64,000 nt of DNA. Source: UBA1413 sp964567485 (GTDB lineage Bacteria; Bacteroidota; Bacteroidia; Bacteroidales; Prolixibacteraceae). The notes beneath the pieces were generated by a model. The model saw only the letters and a list, made by a program, of their open reading frames with translations. It was not told the DNA's origin and did no database searches. The number at the start of each line of letters is the position of its first letter. Within the stretch, counting starts at the first letter, position 1. The translations under genes were made by a program, and so were the position numbers. The stretch covers positions 1-64,000 of the forward strand of contig CAZMMX010000017.1 in the NCBI GenBank assembly GCA_964567485.1. Reading direction: 5' to 3'. Of this stretch, positions 1 through 8,615 are shown one piece after another.

Positions 1-409
1 TGTTGCGGATTATTCTGAATGCGCCGTAACGGCTTACTCCCGATTGATAAATGACCTGAATGACCGCGGCAGTCTGCACAATAAGCCTCGACAGAACCAC
101 CACCACACCTCCCAGATAGACCCACAGGAGAAGGGATCCTTCCCTTCCCGCCAGATGGGAGGCCACGACCTCTCCTTCTCCCTGGTCGGGGAGATGCAGC
201 CGTGTCAGGGATGCCCCCGCGGTCTCCAGGACCCCGGCAGAATAGTGGACAGGAAACAGGGGCAGAAACAGGGAAAGCAACAACGCCCCGAGAAGATAAA
301 CCCTGTTGGCCCGGAAAAAATTCTCGCGTCGCAGGAAACAAAAGTAAACGGCGTAAAAAAGGGCCATTCCCGCCGATGCCTCAGCCATCAAAACCCAAAA
401 AGCTTTCAT
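1..409 (-). CDS. M56 family (BlaR1/MecR1-like) sensor peptidase, N-terminal part
   Basis: Reading the minus strand from the ATG at 409 gives an open frame of 136 codons that runs off the left edge. The visible part starts MKAFWVLMAEASAG and shows hydrophobic segments typical of the multi-TM N-terminal half of M56 antirepressor peptidases (around residues 4-24, 42-58 and 98-115). The zinc-binding HExxH region would lie outside the window and is not seen. The start overlaps the blaI stop as ATGA, implying translational coupling. In this family the membrane protein senses cell-wall damage or beta-lactams and triggers cleavage of the BlaI repressor. The ligand here is unknown. The family call rests on both the N-terminal pattern and the BlaI partner. 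Confidence 0.8.
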   Translation of the reverse strand, partial: MKAFWVLMAEASAGMALFYAVYFCFLRRENFFRANRVYLLGALLLSLFLPLFPVHYSAGVLETAGASLTRLHLPDQGEGEVVASHLAGREGSLLLWVYLGGVVVVLSRLIVQTAAVIQVIYQSGVSRYGAFRIIRN

Positions 410-792
410 AACGGCCTCTTTTGATTTTCTTTTTCCAGTTCTTTTGCTGCCATTTTCATCATCTCTTCCAATTCAGCCATGCCCAGGTTGTTCTCCCGCG
501 CAAAAAATGTGGCCATCTTCGGAAAGGAACCGCTGAAATAATCTTTCAGCAGAGTGCTGAACTGCACCCGCGTATATTCGCTCTTGGCGACCAAAGGGAA
601 AAAGAGATGAACATTCCCGATGCTCTTATGGTCGATAAAACCCTTTTTCTCCAGCACTCTCAACACGGTAGCCACCGTGGTATAGGCCGGCCGGGGCTCC
701 TCAAACTGCTCTACTACCTCCTTCACTACCCCTTCTTTCAGGCCCCACAGGATGTGCATCACCTGCTCCTCGGCTTTGGTCAGCTGCTTCAT
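406..792 (-). CDS. BlaI/MecI/CopY family transcriptional repressor
   Basis: This 128-residue protein has the usual BlaI length. The N-terminal winged helix begins KQLTKAEEQVMHILW, followed by the recognition region PRPAYTTVATVLRVLEKKGFI (about residues 33-53) and a C-terminal dimerisation helix. These repressors bind TACTA-type palindromes as dimers and are inactivated by proteolysis by the partner M56 peptidase, whose gene overlaps the stop codon here. Two matching palindromes lie upstream, one over the predicted promoter, so autoregulation is likely. No beta-lactamase is visible, so the regulated function is probably wider cell-envelope stress or lies beyond the left edge. Confidence 0.93.
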   Translation of the reverse strand: MKQLTKAEEQVMHILWGLKEGVVKEVVEQFEEPRPAYTTVATVLRVLEKKGFIDHKSIGNVHLFFPLVAKSEYTRVQFSTLLKDYFSGSFPKMATFFARENNLGMAELEEMMKMAAKELEKENQKRPL

Positions 793-807
793 GGTATTAT
801 TATTTAC

Positions 808-823
808 TACTACAAATATAGTA
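808..823. promoter_or_regulatory. Predicted BlaI operator 1
   Basis: The 16-base imperfect palindrome TACTACAAATATAGTA has TACTA/TAGTA arms with six bases between them. It resembles the TACA/TGTA-type operators known for BlaI and MecI, and overlaps the predicted -7 element of the blaI promoter. Confidence 0.72.
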
Positions 824-843
824 ACGATTTCCGGTTTTGCAAC
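813..843 (-). promoter_or_regulatory. Predicted blaI-M56 promoter
   Basis: On the minus strand a TATATTTG box (complement of 813-820) matches the Bacteroidota -7 consensus TAnnTTTG. A GTTG element (complement of 840-843) lies 19 bases upstream and matches the -33 TTTG element in three of four positions. The -7 box sits inside the first BlaI-type palindrome, so repressor binding would block it. Confidence 0.7.
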
Positions 844-858
844 TAATTTTCCAGTAAA

Positions 859-878
859 ATTACTATAAGTGTAGTAAT
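859..878. promoter_or_regulatory. Predicted BlaI operator 2
   Basis: A perfect 7-base inverted repeat, ATTACTA and TAGTAAT, is separated by six bases. It shares the TACTA-N6-TAGTA core with operator 1, and the cores start 53 bases apart (about five helical turns), which would place two repressor dimers on the same DNA face. It lies about 90 bases before the divergent gene at 967, so it might affect that gene too. Confidence 0.7.
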
Positions 879-966
879 GTTTTTTAAAAACTTCATTATC
901 AGTGTTTTTTTGTATTGATTTTTTTCGTATATTTCTGTAAGAATTAAGGTTTTAACCATAAAAGCC

Positions 967-2880
967 ATGGGACATGATTTTTTTCATCTTCCTTCCCCGG
1001 GCTGTTATTTTACCCTGTTTTACCTGGCTGCCTTTGTGATAGCCCTGGCGGTGCTTCTGGTTGAGGGAAAACGGCGAAGATTTCCGATGCTTCCCTGGAT
1101 TCTGATGATTCTTTTTTCCCAGATTCTTTTCATCGCGGGCACCAAGCTTTTTACCTTGTCGGGGGAGGAGTGGCGTTCCATGATCACCACTTTTAGCCTT
1201 GCGCCCGCCCCGAAGAAGGAGCTTTTCGGGGGAGTTTTGTTACTGTTTACAGGATTGGTGATTGGGAAACGATGGATGAAATTCAGAACTTCGTTTGCTG
1301 ATGCCTTTGCCCTGGCCATTCCGTTGGCACTGGTGTTTCAGAAAACCGGATGTTTTTTTGCCGGCTGTTGTTTCGGTACCCCTTGCAGATTGCCCTGGGC
1401 GGTTCAATACCCGGTATATACCCTTCCTCATTTCTTTCATCACCAACAGGCAATGATTGGTCCGTCGGAACTCTTCTCACTGCCTGTCCATCCGGTACAG
1501 TTGTATGAACTTCTGGGGACTCTGCTTGTGGTGGTGCTGGTGATCGCCTTTCTGAAGAGGTGGAAGCAGCCGGGGAGTTCCGTGCTTTTTTCCCTGTCGC
1601 TTTACCTGGCAGTGCGTTTTGGGGTGGAATTCTTCAAGGATCCTGGTGCGCATACCATCGGGGGAGCGATGATGGGGATCTTCAACCAGACACAATGGTC
1701 CATCCTGTTTCTCCTTCCGGTTTTCCTGGTTCTTCTGGTACGGCGGGAAATCCGCAACGCCCCGGTTATATCCCTCCGCGGGAATGATTCTCCCCCCTCA
1801 CTCCCTTCCGTGGTCTCCTTCTTTGCCCTTACGGGCGGGCTGATAGTGGCGTTGCGGAGCTGGTTTCACCCTGTGGAACTGGGGGTGATCCTCCTGTTTT
1901 TTATCGTGGCGGCCGTGGAATCCCTTTTTTTCCTGTTCCAAACCTTTCACTCTTTCCGACCCCGCCTGGCCTATGCGGTTTTACTCCTGCTCCCCTTGCT
2001 CCTGATGGGGCAAACACTTCCGCAGCAACTCAGCGATTCCGTGGTGATCAGGAAGTCTAAATCGGTAGGCGTGGGATTGGCAACCGGCAACTACCATAAC
2101 TCCATAGAAAGATATTCCGGTGAAGGGTGCGACAGAATCAGCAATACCGCCTATTTTAACCAGACATACCTGATTGGCGCTGCTTCCCTCGATTTTAAGG
2201 AGGAAAACCTTACCAAAGGCCATACCCTTAATTATGGTCTTGACCTGATTCTGGGACAACATACGGAAGCGTTGACCAAGACCGAAAAATTCCCTCCCGA
2301 CACTCTTCCCGGCTCCTCCATTCTTCCTGGTCCGGAAAGAAAAATCCTCTTCAGCATCACTCCCTATTTCTCGTATGACGAAAGGTGGTATGGGATTGGG
2401 GGGGGCTTCCATGCCGGACAGCTGAGTTACACCGTGTACAATAAGGAGGTGGAGGGATATGGCATACCGGCCAGTGGCCGCAAGATGGTCCATGTTTACC
2501 CGCGACTCTATTTGCGGTTCGGGCCCCGCGACATCGCCTTTGCCGATTACCACCTGGCCTCCCATTTCCCCTCCGCCTTTCCGGGATACCGCCAAATGGT
2601 GGGGCTCGGAACCGGTCTCGGGAAAAACGACGGTACCCTCCTCCGGCTGGGAACAGTCATCGGGGATAAGTATAACTCCGACGATTGGGATTTTATGGAA
2701 ACACAATTGGCAGGCGTATACGTGACAGGAAATATCCCGCTGAAAAACCGATGGATGGTGGAACCCCTCCTTCTTTTTTCCACCTCTGAGGCCGACTCCA
2801 AAATCGACTTTCAGTTTTCTGTCGGCATGCGCTATGAATTGGGGAAAAGGGAAATCACCCGTGCCTCCCCGCCAAAATAA
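967..2880 (+). CDS. Lgt-like (prolipoprotein diacylglyceryl transferase family) protein fused to a probable beta-barrel
   Basis: This is a 637-residue two-part protein. The first ~265 residues are a polytopic membrane domain with Lgt-family hallmarks: KTGCFFAGCCFGTPCRLPW (about 122-140), HPVQLYE (about 177-183) and RFGVEFFKD (about 218-226). Lgt transfers diacylglycerol from phosphatidylglycerol to the lipobox cysteine of prelipoproteins. More hydrophobic segments fill about 280-350. After a signal-peptide-like stretch ending near residue 355, the last ~280 residues are rich in alternating aromatic and polar strands and end in a strand-like MRYELGKREI, as in outer-membrane barrels. The barrel assignment is inference. 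An Lgt domain alone is about 260-300 residues, so this is an unusual fusion; a missed frameshift joining two genes is possible, but the frame is open throughout. It may be a paralogue rather than the housekeeping Lgt. Confidence 0.72.
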   Translation: MGHDFFHLPSPGCYFTLFYLAAFVIALAVLLVEGKRRRFPMLPWILMILFSQILFIAGTKLFTLSGEEWRSMITTFSLAPAPKKELFGGVLLLFTGLVIGKRWMKFRTSFADAFALAIPLALVFQKTGCFFAGCCFGTPCRLPWAVQYPVYTLPHFFHHQQAMIGPSELFSLPVHPVQLYELLGTLLVVVLVIAFLKRWKQPGSSVLFSLSLYLAVRFGVEFFKDPGAHTIGGAMMGIFNQTQWSILFLLPVFLVLLVRREIRNAPVISLRGNDSPPSLPSVVSFFALTGGLIVALRSWFHPVELGVILLFFIVAAVESLFFLFQTFHSFRPRLAYAVLLLLPLLLMGQTLPQQLSDSVVIRKSKSVGVGLATGNYHNSIERYSGEGCDRISNTAYFNQTYLIGAASLDFKEENLTKGHTLNYGLDLILGQHTEALTKTEKFPPDTLPGSSILPGPERKILFSITPYFSYDERWYGIGGGFHAGQLSYTVYNKEVEGYGIPASGRKMVHVYPRLYLRFGPRDIAFADYHLASHFPSAFPGYRQMVGLGTGLGKNDGTLLRLGTVIGDKYNSDDWDFMETQLAGVYVTGNIPLKNRWMVEPLLLFSTSEADSKIDFQFSVGMRYELGKREITRASPPK

Positions 2881-2904
2881 CTATTTCTCCTGTTGGTGTT
2901 TTTG

Positions 2905-3621
2905 CTACCCCATCTGATCAGGCTCTTCCATCTTTTCCTCTTTGGGTTTTCCTTCGACCACCACCACGAATTCACCCCGGGGACTCTTCTCCTCAAAGTG
3001 GAGGATTACCTCTGCCAGGGTTCCCCTGATGGTCTCCTCAAACATTTTTGTCAGCTCGCGGCTGACAGAGCAGCGGCGTGAGGCTCCAAAGGTCTCTGCC
3101 ATTTGTTGCAGCAGTTTGACCACTCTGAAGGGGGATTCATAAAAGACGATGGTGCGGGGTTCTTCCTGCAGTTCGGTCAGTCTTTTCATCCTTCCCTTTT
3201 TCTGGGGCAGGAATCCTTCGAAGACAAACCGGTCGGTGGGGAATCCCGAGTTGACCAGGGCGGGGACGAAAGCGGTGGCTCCGGGGAGGCATTCCACATC
3301 GATCCCGCATTCAAGGCAGGTGCGTACCAGCAAAAAGCCGGGATCTGAGATCCCGGGAGTTCCGGCATCGGAGATCAGGGCGACATTGATGCCTGCCTCA
3401 ATTTTTGCGGCTATGTTCTTCACGGTACCATGTTCATTGAACTTGTGGTGAGAACTAAGCTTATTAATGATGCCGTAATGGTCGAGTAAACGTGCCGACA
3501 CCCGGGTATCTTCGGCAAGGATCAGCTCGGCCTCCTTCAGAATGCGCACCCCCCTGAAGGTCATGTCCTCGAGGTTCCCCACAGGTGTGGGGACAATATA
3601 GAGTTTGCCCTGATTACCCAT
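2905..3621 (-). CDS. rsmI: 16S rRNA (cytidine-1402-2'-O)-methyltransferase RsmI
   Basis: The 238-residue protein begins with the RsmI signature YIVPTPVGNLEDMT (about 8-21), followed by AEDTR (about 36-40), the loop SDAGTPGISDPG (about 84-95) and FYESPFR. It is a tetrapyrrole-methylase-fold enzyme using S-adenosylmethionine to 2'-O-methylate C1402 in the ribosomal decoding centre. Its length suits the short RsmI forms. The start overlaps the end of the upstream minus-strand gene by 8 bases, so the two are probably cotranscribed. Confidence 0.95.
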   Translation of the reverse strand: MGNQGKLYIVPTPVGNLEDMTFRGVRILKEAELILAEDTRVSARLLDHYGIINKLSSHHKFNEHGTVKNIAAKIEAGINVALISDAGTPGISDPGFLLVRTCLECGIDVECLPGATAFVPALVNSGFPTDRFVFEGFLPQKKGRMKRLTELQEEPRTIVFYESPFRVVKLLQQMAETFGASRRCSVSRELTKMFEETIRGTLAEVILHFEEKSPRGEFVVVVEGKPKEEKMEEPDQMG

Positions 3622-4531
3622 TCTGTAAAAACCTCCGCTTTACCAGTTCCACGAATTTCAGGCTGGTCTCATTCCTTTTCCAGTTAAACTCCTTCAAAAA
3701 GTCAAACGCTTCCCTGGTGGTTTGCATATGGTCAATCTTCCGGATCGTCTCGTAGAAAAGTTCCATATTTCCGTCGAAAAGCTCCCGCGAAAAGAGAAAC
3801 CGGTCATTGGTCCCAATAGAAGAGGCCAGATGGGTAATGGGGATATTCGAGAACTTCGTCTCTACCCTGTTTTTCCCGGTCATCAAACGGTCGTGGACTG
3901 ACTGTCCGGCGGTGAATCTCTCTCCCAGTATCTGTTTGTCGCCATGCGTGAGCTCCTCTTCCCTGTGGTCGGCTCCTCCGGAAAAGAGCAGATCTTCGGA
4001 AGTCTTACTTCCGGGAACTCCCCGGGTAACATTCGGTTTTGAGGGTTCAGGAGACCCCAACACTGTAGGAACGGTTTCGGCGGGAGGGGTCTCCGGGGGG
4101 GTGTTCCCAAACGAAGGGTTCCCCGGAGTTGACAGCGGCAGGGGCTCCTCCTTGGTGGCTGCGGTGCCGGTGTGCCCGCCGCCATCGGCGATGACGGGGG
4201 TCTCTTCTTTTTCTGCTGCGGAAGGGAGGAGTGCCTCTTTGTTTTCTTCAGCAGGGAAAAGGGAGGCCATTTCCCGTGCCGGTGAGGCGACCGGTTCGGC
4301 AGTCATCCTTCCTTCCGGTGGCTCTTTGGAGGTTATCCTTCCCGCCTGGGAAGTACTCTTTTGGGCGGGTTCTCCGGCTATTTCCAGGAGGTGGCGCACC
4401 CCCGATATCCTGGTGTGGAGAAGCTCCATGTCCAGTTGGTCAAAAGTCCCTGATTCCCTGATCTCTGCCGTTAATTCCTCCAATTCGCGCACATCCCGGA
4501 GAAGGATATGCATTAGTTTAAGATTATCCAT
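3614..4531 (-). CDS. Conserved-looking protein of unknown function
   Basis: I do not recognise a named family for this 305-residue protein. Residues 1-55 look helical and acidic. The middle (about 55-200) is low-complexity, rich in proline, glutamate, threonine and serine, and probably disordered. The last ~100 residues look folded and mostly helical, with THLASSIGTNDRFLFSRELF and KEFNWKRNETSLKFVELVKRRF. No signal peptide or membrane segment is seen, so it is probably cytoplasmic. It lies directly upstream of rsmI with an 8-base overlap. The divergent tdk gene starts 67 bases away. The folded tail suggests a Bacteroidota-conserved hypothetical, but no function can be claimed. Confidence 0.8.
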   Translation of the reverse strand: MDNLKLMHILLRDVRELEELTAEIRESGTFDQLDMELLHTRISGVRHLLEIAGEPAQKSTSQAGRITSKEPPEGRMTAEPVASPAREMASLFPAEENKEALLPSAAEKEETPVIADGGGHTGTAATKEEPLPLSTPGNPSFGNTPPETPPAETVPTVLGSPEPSKPNVTRGVPGSKTSEDLLFSGGADHREEELTHGDKQILGERFTAGQSVHDRLMTGKNRVETKFSNIPITHLASSIGTNDRFLFSRELFDGNMELFYETIRKIDHMQTTREAFDFLKEFNWKRNETSLKFVELVKRRFLQNG

Positions 4532-4598
4532 TGGGTTTACTTTATATCTTTGCTCAAAGGTTTTGTAAAAGTATTAATTTCTGATTGGATTACCGCAA

Positions 4599-5180
4599 AT
4601 GTTTATTGAAAGGGATATCAACGCAGAGAAAAGGTCAGGAGTGATCGAGGTGATCACCGGTTCCATGTTCTCGGGGAAAACCGAGGAACTGATCAGGCGT
4701 TTAAAGCGGGCGGGGTTTGCCCGGCAGAAGGTGGAAATTTTCAAGCCGGCCATTGATGTCCGTTATTCTGAGTCGGATGTGGTCTCGCACGACGAACATT
4801 CGATCAGGTCAACTCCGGTGGAGAACTCCTCCAATATCTTGCTGCTCTCGGCCGATGTCGACGTGGTCGGCATCGATGAAGCGCAGTTTTTCGACAAGCA
4901 CCTGATTGAGGTGGTTGTCCAACTGGCCAACCAGGGGATACGGGTGATTGTGGCCGGCCTCGACATGGATTTCAAGGGGAATCCCTTTGGGCCGATACCC
5001 GGACTGATGGCGGTGGCCGATTTTGTCACTAAGGTTCATGCCGTATGCGTACGCTGTGGCTCCAATGCCCAATTCTCCCACCGGTTGTCGGAAAAGGAAC
5101 AGGTGGTCCTTCTGGGAGAAAAGGATATTTATGAGCCTCTGTGCCGCCGTTGTTACCTTCATGCCAACGCCCATTCATGA
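4599..5180 (+). CDS. tdk: Thymidine kinase (type II, TK1-like)
   Basis: The enzyme phosphorylates thymidine to dTMP in the salvage pathway. The 193-residue sequence has the P-loop GSMFSGKT at 21-28, the DEAQFF motif near 91-96, and two cysteine pairs (CVRC near 148, CRRC near 183) forming the structural zinc site of TK1-type kinases. Length matches the family. The N-terminal MFIERDINAEKRSG leader is usual in Bacteroidota homologues. The stop overlaps the start of the MurF-Alr gene (ATGA), indicating a translationally coupled pair. Confidence 0.96.
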   Translation: MFIERDINAEKRSGVIEVITGSMFSGKTEELIRRLKRAGFARQKVEIFKPAIDVRYSESDVVSHDEHSIRSTPVENSSNILLLSADVDVVGIDEAQFFDKHLIEVVVQLANQGIRVIVAGLDMDFKGNPFGPIPGLMAVADFVTKVHAVCVRCGSNAQFSHRLSEKEQVVLLGEKDIYEPLCRRCYLHANAHS

Positions 5181-7654
5181 TTTCTTATACAGTTGCTGAA
5201 ATTGCCGGGATCCTCGGGGGGAAACTCCACTATAAGGGTCTCTCTCCGGGTTATCCGGTCACCCAGGTGGCGGTCGACAGCCGCACCCTTTACAATGCAG
5301 GGAATGTCATTTTCTTTGCCCTCAGGGGAGTTAGAAACGACGGGCACCAGTACATCCCCGCCCTGGCCGAAAGAGGAGTCAGGGTTTTTGTGGTCACCGA
5401 AGGGTTGCCCTTCACTCCTCCTGATTACGGGGCATGGATAGAAACCGCCGATTCCCTGGGAGCCCTGCAGACCCTCGCCGCCTATCACAGGCAGCAATTT
5501 GCATTTCCTGTGGTGGGAATTACCGGCAGTAACGGGAAAACAGTGGTCAAGGAGTGGCTTCATGACTTGCTCGCTCACCGCTTTTCGATTGTACGCAGTC
5601 CCAAGAGTTATAACTCCCAGACCGGCGTCCCCCTCTCTGTGTTGCATATGCAGCAGCTCAACACCCTGGCGATTTTTGAGGCCGGCATCTCCCTTCCAGG
5701 AGAAATGGAGAAACTGGAAGGAATCATCAGACCTGAAATCGGCATTCTGACCAATATCGGGGATGCCCACCAGGAGAATTTCAAATCCCTGGAACAAAAA
5801 ACCCTGGAAAAGCTGACCCTTTTCAGGAAGGCGCGCCAGCTGGTGTTTTGTGCCGATCAGGAGGCGACAGCCCTGCTGGCCCGGGGGTTCTGTGATAGCC
5901 ACGGCATTGAGCCTGTGGCCTGGTCCTCTGCCGGACGGCCTGCTGACTTGCACTTCACGGTCAGCCCGGGGGAGGGGAGTACCCTTATGGAGGCCTCATG
6001 GCGGGGAAGGACCACCTCCCTGACCATCCCTTTTACCGACGCTTCATCGCTCGAAAATTGCTGCCACTGCTTTGCCGCCATTGTCGCCCTGGGGGAAGAT
6101 GCCTCACAATACTCCGCCGGCTTCAGCCGCCTGGAATCCCTGACCATGCGCCTGGAATTGAAACGAGGAATCAACAACTGCCTGTTGCTTAACGATTACT
6201 ATAATTCCGACATCAATTCCCTGGAAATTGCCCTGTCGGTGCTTAACCGGCAGGCCGAGAAAAACCACCTCGAAAAGGTGGTCATTCTTTCCGACATCAG
6301 GCAGTCGGGGTTTCCTGAAAGGGAGCTCTACAGTCAGGTAAACCGTTTTCTGGCCGATGCAGGGGTGAAGACGATCATCGGAATAGGGAGGTGCCTGAAG
6401 CGCGCAGAAGCGCTTTTTTCCATGCGGAAGCAGTTTTATGGTTCCACCGCTGAGTTCATCGCCGCCTTCAAGCCTGCCGCCTGGTCGCGGGCAGCCATCC
6501 TGATCAAGGGAGCCCGTGATTTCAGATTCGAGGATATTTCTGCGGTTTTGCAGCAGAAAGCCCACCAGTCCATTCTGGAGATCGACCTGGATGCCCTGCG
6601 CGAAAACCTGAACCTCTACCGCAGTCTCCTGAAGCCGGAAACCAGAATCATGGCGATGGTCAAGGCTTTCAGCTATGGGAGTGGCGATGTGGAGATCGCC
6701 AAACTCCTCCAGTATGCCCGCGTAGATTATCTGGCCGTGGCCGTCACCGACGAAGGCCGGGAACTCCGCAATGCGGGGATCACCATGCCCATTATCGTGA
6801 TGAATCCCGAATACCACAGTTTCCAGCAAATCATCGACTACCGGCTGGAACCTAACCTCTACTCTACGGAACTGGTACGCCAGTTCGGCACCGTCGCCGA
6901 CCTCAACGCCCTTCACCATTTCCCCGTCCACCTCAAAATCGACACGGGAATGAACCGCCTCGGACTGAAAAGGGACGAGGAGGTGACCGAGATGATCCGC
7001 TTCTTCCGGGAAAATGGACAGCTACGCCTGCAGTCGGTCTTTTCCCATCTGGCTGCCAGCGAAGATTCTTCGATGGATGCCTTTACCCTGGGACAGATCA
7101 GCAGGTTCAGGGAGGTGTCAGAGAGAATCGTTACCTCCCTTGATTACCCCGTTGACCGTCATATCCTCAATTCGGCCGGGATAGAACGATTCAGGGCCTA
7201 CCAGTTTGAAATGGTGAGGCTGGGGATCGGCCTGTATGGGGTTACCACGACCCGGCTTCCCCTAAAGCCTGTAGGAAGGCTAAAGAGCACCATCAGTCAG
7301 GTGAAGGAGGTCACTCCCGGCGAAACCGTGGGATACAACCGTGCCGGCAAGGTGGAAAGGCCTTCCCTGATAGCTGTCATTCCCATGGGATATGCCGATG
7401 GCCTCGACAGAAGGTTGGGCAACGGCAGGGGCAGGGTCTTCATCAACGGGAAATTCGCCCCCATCACCGGAAATATTTGCATGGACATGTGCATGGCCGA
7501 CGTGACGGAAATCCCCTGCCGCCCCGGCAATGAGGTGGAATTCTTCGGAAATCACCTCTCCATCAGCGAAGTGGCCGCCGCCGCAGGTACCATCCCCTAT
7601 GAGATCCTCACAGGAATCTCCCAGAGGGTGAAAAGAGTCTATATCCAGGAATAG
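5177..7654 (+). CDS. Bifunctional UDP-MurNAc-tripeptide:D-Ala-D-Ala ligase / alanine racemase
   Basis: This 825-residue fusion joins two steps of peptidoglycan precursor synthesis. The N-terminal half is a Mur ligase with ATP loop GITGSNGKT at 114-122, which adds D-Ala-D-Ala to the UDP-MurNAc tripeptide. From about residue 460 it is a fold-type III alanine racemase with the PLP lysine in MVKAFSYG (K496) and a GYNRAG segment near the racemase tyrosine. I chose the ATG at 5177, overlapping the tdk stop, because MISYTVAEIAGIL matches normal MurF N-termini; a more upstream ATG at 5141 adds an unlikely leader. MurF-Alr fusions are established in Bacteroidota, so this is a lineage marker. The MurF half may be degenerate, as in some fused homologues; that was not tested. 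Confidence 0.93.
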   Translation: MISYTVAEIAGILGGKLHYKGLSPGYPVTQVAVDSRTLYNAGNVIFFALRGVRNDGHQYIPALAERGVRVFVVTEGLPFTPPDYGAWIETADSLGALQTLAAYHRQQFAFPVVGITGSNGKTVVKEWLHDLLAHRFSIVRSPKSYNSQTGVPLSVLHMQQLNTLAIFEAGISLPGEMEKLEGIIRPEIGILTNIGDAHQENFKSLEQKTLEKLTLFRKARQLVFCADQEATALLARGFCDSHGIEPVAWSSAGRPADLHFTVSPGEGSTLMEASWRGRTTSLTIPFTDASSLENCCHCFAAIVALGEDASQYSAGFSRLESLTMRLELKRGINNCLLLNDYYNSDINSLEIALSVLNRQAEKNHLEKVVILSDIRQSGFPERELYSQVNRFLADAGVKTIIGIGRCLKRAEALFSMRKQFYGSTAEFIAAFKPAAWSRAAILIKGARDFRFEDISAVLQQKAHQSILEIDLDALRENLNLYRSLLKPETRIMAMVKAFSYGSGDVEIAKLLQYARVDYLAVAVTDEGRELRNAGITMPIIVMNPEYHSFQQIIDYRLEPNLYSTELVRQFGTVADLNALHHFPVHLKIDTGMNRLGLKRDEEVTEMIRFFRENGQLRLQSVFSHLAASEDSSMDAFTLGQISRFREVSERIVTSLDYPVDRHILNSAGIERFRAYQFEMVRLGIGLYGVTTTRLPLKPVGRLKSTISQVKEVTPGETVGYNRAGKVERPSLIAVIPMGYADGLDRRLGNGRGRVFINGKFAPITGNICMDMCMADVTEIPCRPGNEVEFFGNHLSISEVAAAAGTIPYEILTGISQRVKRVYIQE

Positions 7655-7779
7655 CCCATTTGGGCAGGAGTGGTCATTCTGCATTTCCGGGGCACCATGC
7701 AGCGGGGATGCCGGGGGGCCTTATAATAAGAGCAGGATAATGATAGATGTGCAGCGGAGAAACCCCCTAACCGGGGGAA

Positions 7780-8481
7780 TCACCCCAGTTTGCTGATCCT
7801 GTCAAGCCGGTGGAGATCCAGGATTTTGATCTTCCGGCCGTCGATGGTAATCAGTTTTTCATTGGCGAAAGTGGAGAGGGTACGTATGGCGTTGGAGGTG
7901 GTCATGTTCGAGAGGTTGGCAATATCCTCGCGCGACATATAGACTTTAAGGGTGGTGTTGTCGTGTTCGAAGCCATATTTATCGGCCAGTAAGATGAGGG
8001 ATTCCGCAAGCCTGCCCCTGATGTGCTTCTGGGTCAGGGTGACGGTGCGCATGTTGGCGAATCCCAGTTCCCGGGCCAGCTTTCTGATCAGTCGCAGTGA
8101 AAAGTCGCTGTTCCTAATAGCCCTGTTCATGATGAATTCCATGGAGATACTGGCGATGACCGAATCTTCGAGGCTCACGGCAGTGGCGATATGGTTCTCA
8201 TCGGCAAAAAAAGCGCGATACCCGATGACCCCCATCGGTTTGGACATCCTGATGATTTGCTCCCGGCCGCCCACACCCTCCTTGAAGATCTTAACCTTCC
8301 CGGTGACCAGCATCATAAATCCCGAAGGCTTGTCCCCCTCCCTGAAGATATACTCATTTCGCCGGTAGCTGGTCAGCGATATATGGTCTTGTAACTCCTC
8401 TTTTTCTTCCGGAGTCAACAGGTAGAAAGGAGATTTCTGATTTTCAAGTATTTCTTTTATCCCTGAGTCGAAATGCACCAT
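7780..8481 (-). CDS. Crp/Fnr family transcriptional regulator
   Basis: The 233-residue protein has an N-terminal cyclic-nucleotide-binding-type beta roll (about 30-125, including RRNEYIFREGDKPSGFMMLV) and a C-terminal helix-turn-helix containing MSREDIANLSNMTTSNAIRT (about 180-199). No N-terminal cysteine cluster is present, so it is not an iron-sulfur FNR oxygen sensor. The ligand cannot be told from sequence. It stands alone between convergent murF-alr and nadE, and a good Bacteroidota promoter lies upstream. Confidence 0.92.
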   Translation of the reverse strand: MVHFDSGIKEILENQKSPFYLLTPEEKEELQDHISLTSYRRNEYIFREGDKPSGFMMLVTGKVKIFKEGVGGREQIIRMSKPMGVIGYRAFFADENHIATAVSLEDSVIASISMEFIMNRAIRNSDFSLRLIRKLARELGFANMRTVTLTQKHIRGRLAESLILLADKYGFEHDNTTLKVYMSREDIANLSNMTTSNAIRTLSTFANEKLITIDGRKIKILDLHRLDRISKLG

Positions 8482-8514
8482 GGAGCGGACCGTTAGTTAT
8501 GTTTTATAACATCA

Positions 8515-8545
8515 CAAAGTTAATTATTTTTGGATAATCGACTAA
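8515..8545 (-). promoter_or_regulatory. Predicted promoter of the Crp/Fnr regulator
   Basis: On the minus strand, TAACTTTG (complement of 8515-8522) is a perfect TAnnTTTG -7 box. TTAG (complement of 8542-8545) lies 19 bases further upstream, a three-of-four match to the -33 TTTG. The -7 box is 33 bases before the start codon. Confidence 0.6.
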
Positions 8546-8615
8546 TTTTTAGCCATATTTGGAAGCTCTGTTGGCCGGGTTTTCGGCACTCTTCCGGGGT
8601 CAGGAGTGCGTAAAA

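Noticed and set aside
5177..7654. MurF-Alr fusion as a new fusion
   Set aside because: This bifunctional arrangement is already established in Bacteroidota.
7763..7777. CCCCC/GGGGG hairpin upstream of the Crp/Fnr stop
   Set aside because: Five-base stem with no T run in either direction; too weak to call a terminator.
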